NCBI GenBank assembly: GCA_017462545.1
Contig: JAFTQX010000008.1
Span: forward strand, 1 to 34,005
Direction of reading: 5' to 3'
DNA from: Clostridia bacterium
GTDB taxonomy: Bacteria > Bacillota > Clostridia > Oscillospirales > CAG-272
DNA length: 34,005 bases
The position numbers were made by a program, and so were the translations under genes. The notes under the pieces are model-generated. The model saw only the letters and a program-made list of their open reading frames with translations. It ran no database searches and was not told the origin of the DNA. Shown piece by piece: positions 33,455 to 34,005 of the stretch (within the stretch, counting starts at the first letter, position 1; every line of letters starts with the position of its first letter).

Positions 33455-33460
33455 TATAAT
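33455..33460 (+). promoter_or_regulatory. -10 element of the XRE gene
   Basis: TATAAT 22 nt before the ATG at 33483, with GGGGGGAG between. No good -35 at 16-18 bp; that region is the operator, so this promoter may be weak or need an activator. Confidence 0.5.
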
Positions 33461-33482
33461 AAATAAAAAAAGGGGGGAGTTC

Positions 33483-33698
33483 ATGCGGCTTAAAGATTTG
33501 AGAGAAGATCACGACCTAACGCAAAGCGTGGTGGCAAACTATTTGCACATTCGGCAGAATACTTACTCCCAATACGAAAATGGTCAACGACAAATTCCCA
33601 TTCCTCTGCTTATAGCACTAGCAAAATATTATGGCACATCCGTAGATTATATTTTAGAATTGACAGATGTAATAGAACCTTACCCGAAGCAAAAATAA
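33483..33698 (+). CDS. XRE (Cro/CI) family HTH regulator
   Basis: A 71-residue protein that is essentially one DNA-binding domain (residues 3-60). It has the XRE pattern LKDLREDHDLTQSVVANYLHI, then RQNTYSQYENGQRQIP in the recognition and following helices, and LIALAKYYGTSVDYILEL. There is no sensor or dimerisation domain, so it probably dimerises through the HTH and responds via a partner or its own level. GGGGGGAG sits 3 nt before the ATG. It is divergent from the zinc-ribbon operon across 126 nt containing the palindromic operator, and is its likely regulator. Confidence 0.9.
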   Translation: MRLKDLREDHDLTQSVVANYLHIRQNTYSQYENGQRQIPIPLLIALAKYYGTSVDYILELTDVIEPYPKQK

Positions 33699-33738
33699 AA
33701 AGCGCATTCCTTTTGCAAGGAATGCGCTTTTTATTTTT
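33691..33738. terminator. Shared bidirectional terminator
   Basis: A 22-bp perfect stem (33691-33712 with 33717-33738) around loop TTGC, with AT-rich ends that supply a T-tract either way. It lies between the convergent XRE and GGGtGRT genes. Confidence 0.92.
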
Positions 33739-33744
33739 CGGATA

Positions 33745-34005
33745 TTACTTCATCGCCTCTTCGACAGCAACTGCAACCGCGACGGTCATACCAACCATCG
33801 GGTTGTTACCTGCGCCGATCAGACCCATCATCTCTACGTGAGCGGGCACGGAGGAGGAGCCTGCGAACTGTGCGTCGGAGTGCATACGACCCATGGTATC
33901 GGTCATGCCGTAGGAAGCAGGGCCTGCAGCCATGTTATCGGGATGCAGGGTACGGCCGGTACCACCGCCCGAAGCAACCGAGAAGTAGTTTACGCCGTTT
34001 TCAAC
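33745..34005 (-). CDS. GGGtGRT family protein, C-terminal part
   Basis: The last 86 residues of a gene that begins beyond the window. It contains the naming motif SGGGTGRTLHPDN, then MAAGPASYGMTDTMGRMHSD and VGMTVAVAVAVEEAMK. GGGtGRT proteins are a conserved Clostridia/Bacteroidia family without proven function, often near NifU-like iron-sulfur scaffold genes. The Gly-rich loop suggests nucleotide or phosphate binding (inference). The stop is TAA at 33745. Confidence 0.88.
   Translation of the reverse strand, partial: VENGVNYFSVASGGGTGRTLHPDNMAAGPASYGMTDTMGRMHSDAQFAGSSSVPAHVEMMGLIGAGNNPMVGMTVAVAVAVEEAMK

Noticed and set aside
1-34005. CRISPR arrays, insertion sequences, prophage or integrase genes
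   Set aside because: No regularly spaced direct repeats, no transposase or recombinase motifs and no terminal inverted repeats around gene cassettes were seen. The short inverted repeats found are all terminators or the operator.

Overview
The window looks like a chromosomal segment of an anaerobic, moderately high-GC Firmicute, most likely a gut Clostridia (Oscillospirales/Christensenellales-like). This rests on the miaB-ricA(ylbF)-mutS-mutL gene order also found in Bacillus, lepA-hemW adjacency, a TSCPD protein, a DUF1292 protein, a GGGtGRT-family protein, an NusG-domain-II/Gx-transporter/ApbE trio, a probable Firmicutes-type 6S RNA, and Gram-positive promoters (TTGNNN, 17-18 bp, TATAAT-like) with strong GGAGG-type ribosome sites. 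The genus cannot be named from sequence alone.

Layout. 1-201: a terminator, a tRNA-like fragment, and a minus-strand tRNA-Leu(CAA) with its own promoter and terminator. 362-6810, plus strand: a degenerate chorismate mutase/prephenate dehydratase-like protein, a TSCPD protein, a phosphoglucomutase, LepA, HemW and a DUF1292 protein. 6827-7040: probable 6S RNA. 7077-9494, plus: an SPFH protein with three C-terminal zinc ribbons, and a transglutaminase-fold lipoprotein. 9536-10258, minus: a stand-alone VTC/polyphosphate-polymerase-domain protein. 10446-12338, plus: dxs. 12376-23265, minus: one long operon read as NusG-II, Gx transporter, ApbE, MiaB, RicA/YlbF, MutS, MutL, Tgt, FAD oxidoreductase, from a near-consensus promoter at 23237-23265. 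23289-26384, minus: pyk-tcdA-membrane protein with its own promoter and terminator. 26447-28438, plus: a single-gene unit for a glycoside-hydrolase-like protein. 28444-30303: a divergent pair, a GDPD-family phosphodiesterase and a calcineurin-like phosphoesterase. 30368-33698: an AT-rich islet of four small membrane or zinc-ribbon proteins transcribed divergently from an XRE regulator across a shared palindromic operator. 33745-34005: the C-terminal end of a GGGtGRT-family gene that runs out of the window.

Most of the window is housekeeping: tRNA modification (MiaB, Tgt, TcdA), mismatch repair, translation, heme chaperoning, isoprenoid entry and glycolysis. The parts most likely to hold undescribed biology are the XRE/zinc-ribbon membrane islet (30368-33698), the electron-transfer-like NusG-II/Gx/ApbE trio fused to the mutSL operon, the 6S-SPFH neighbourhood, and the degenerate P-protein. 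Convergent units are separated by long perfect-stem bidirectional terminators. No CRISPR array, insertion sequence, integrase or phage gene was seen.
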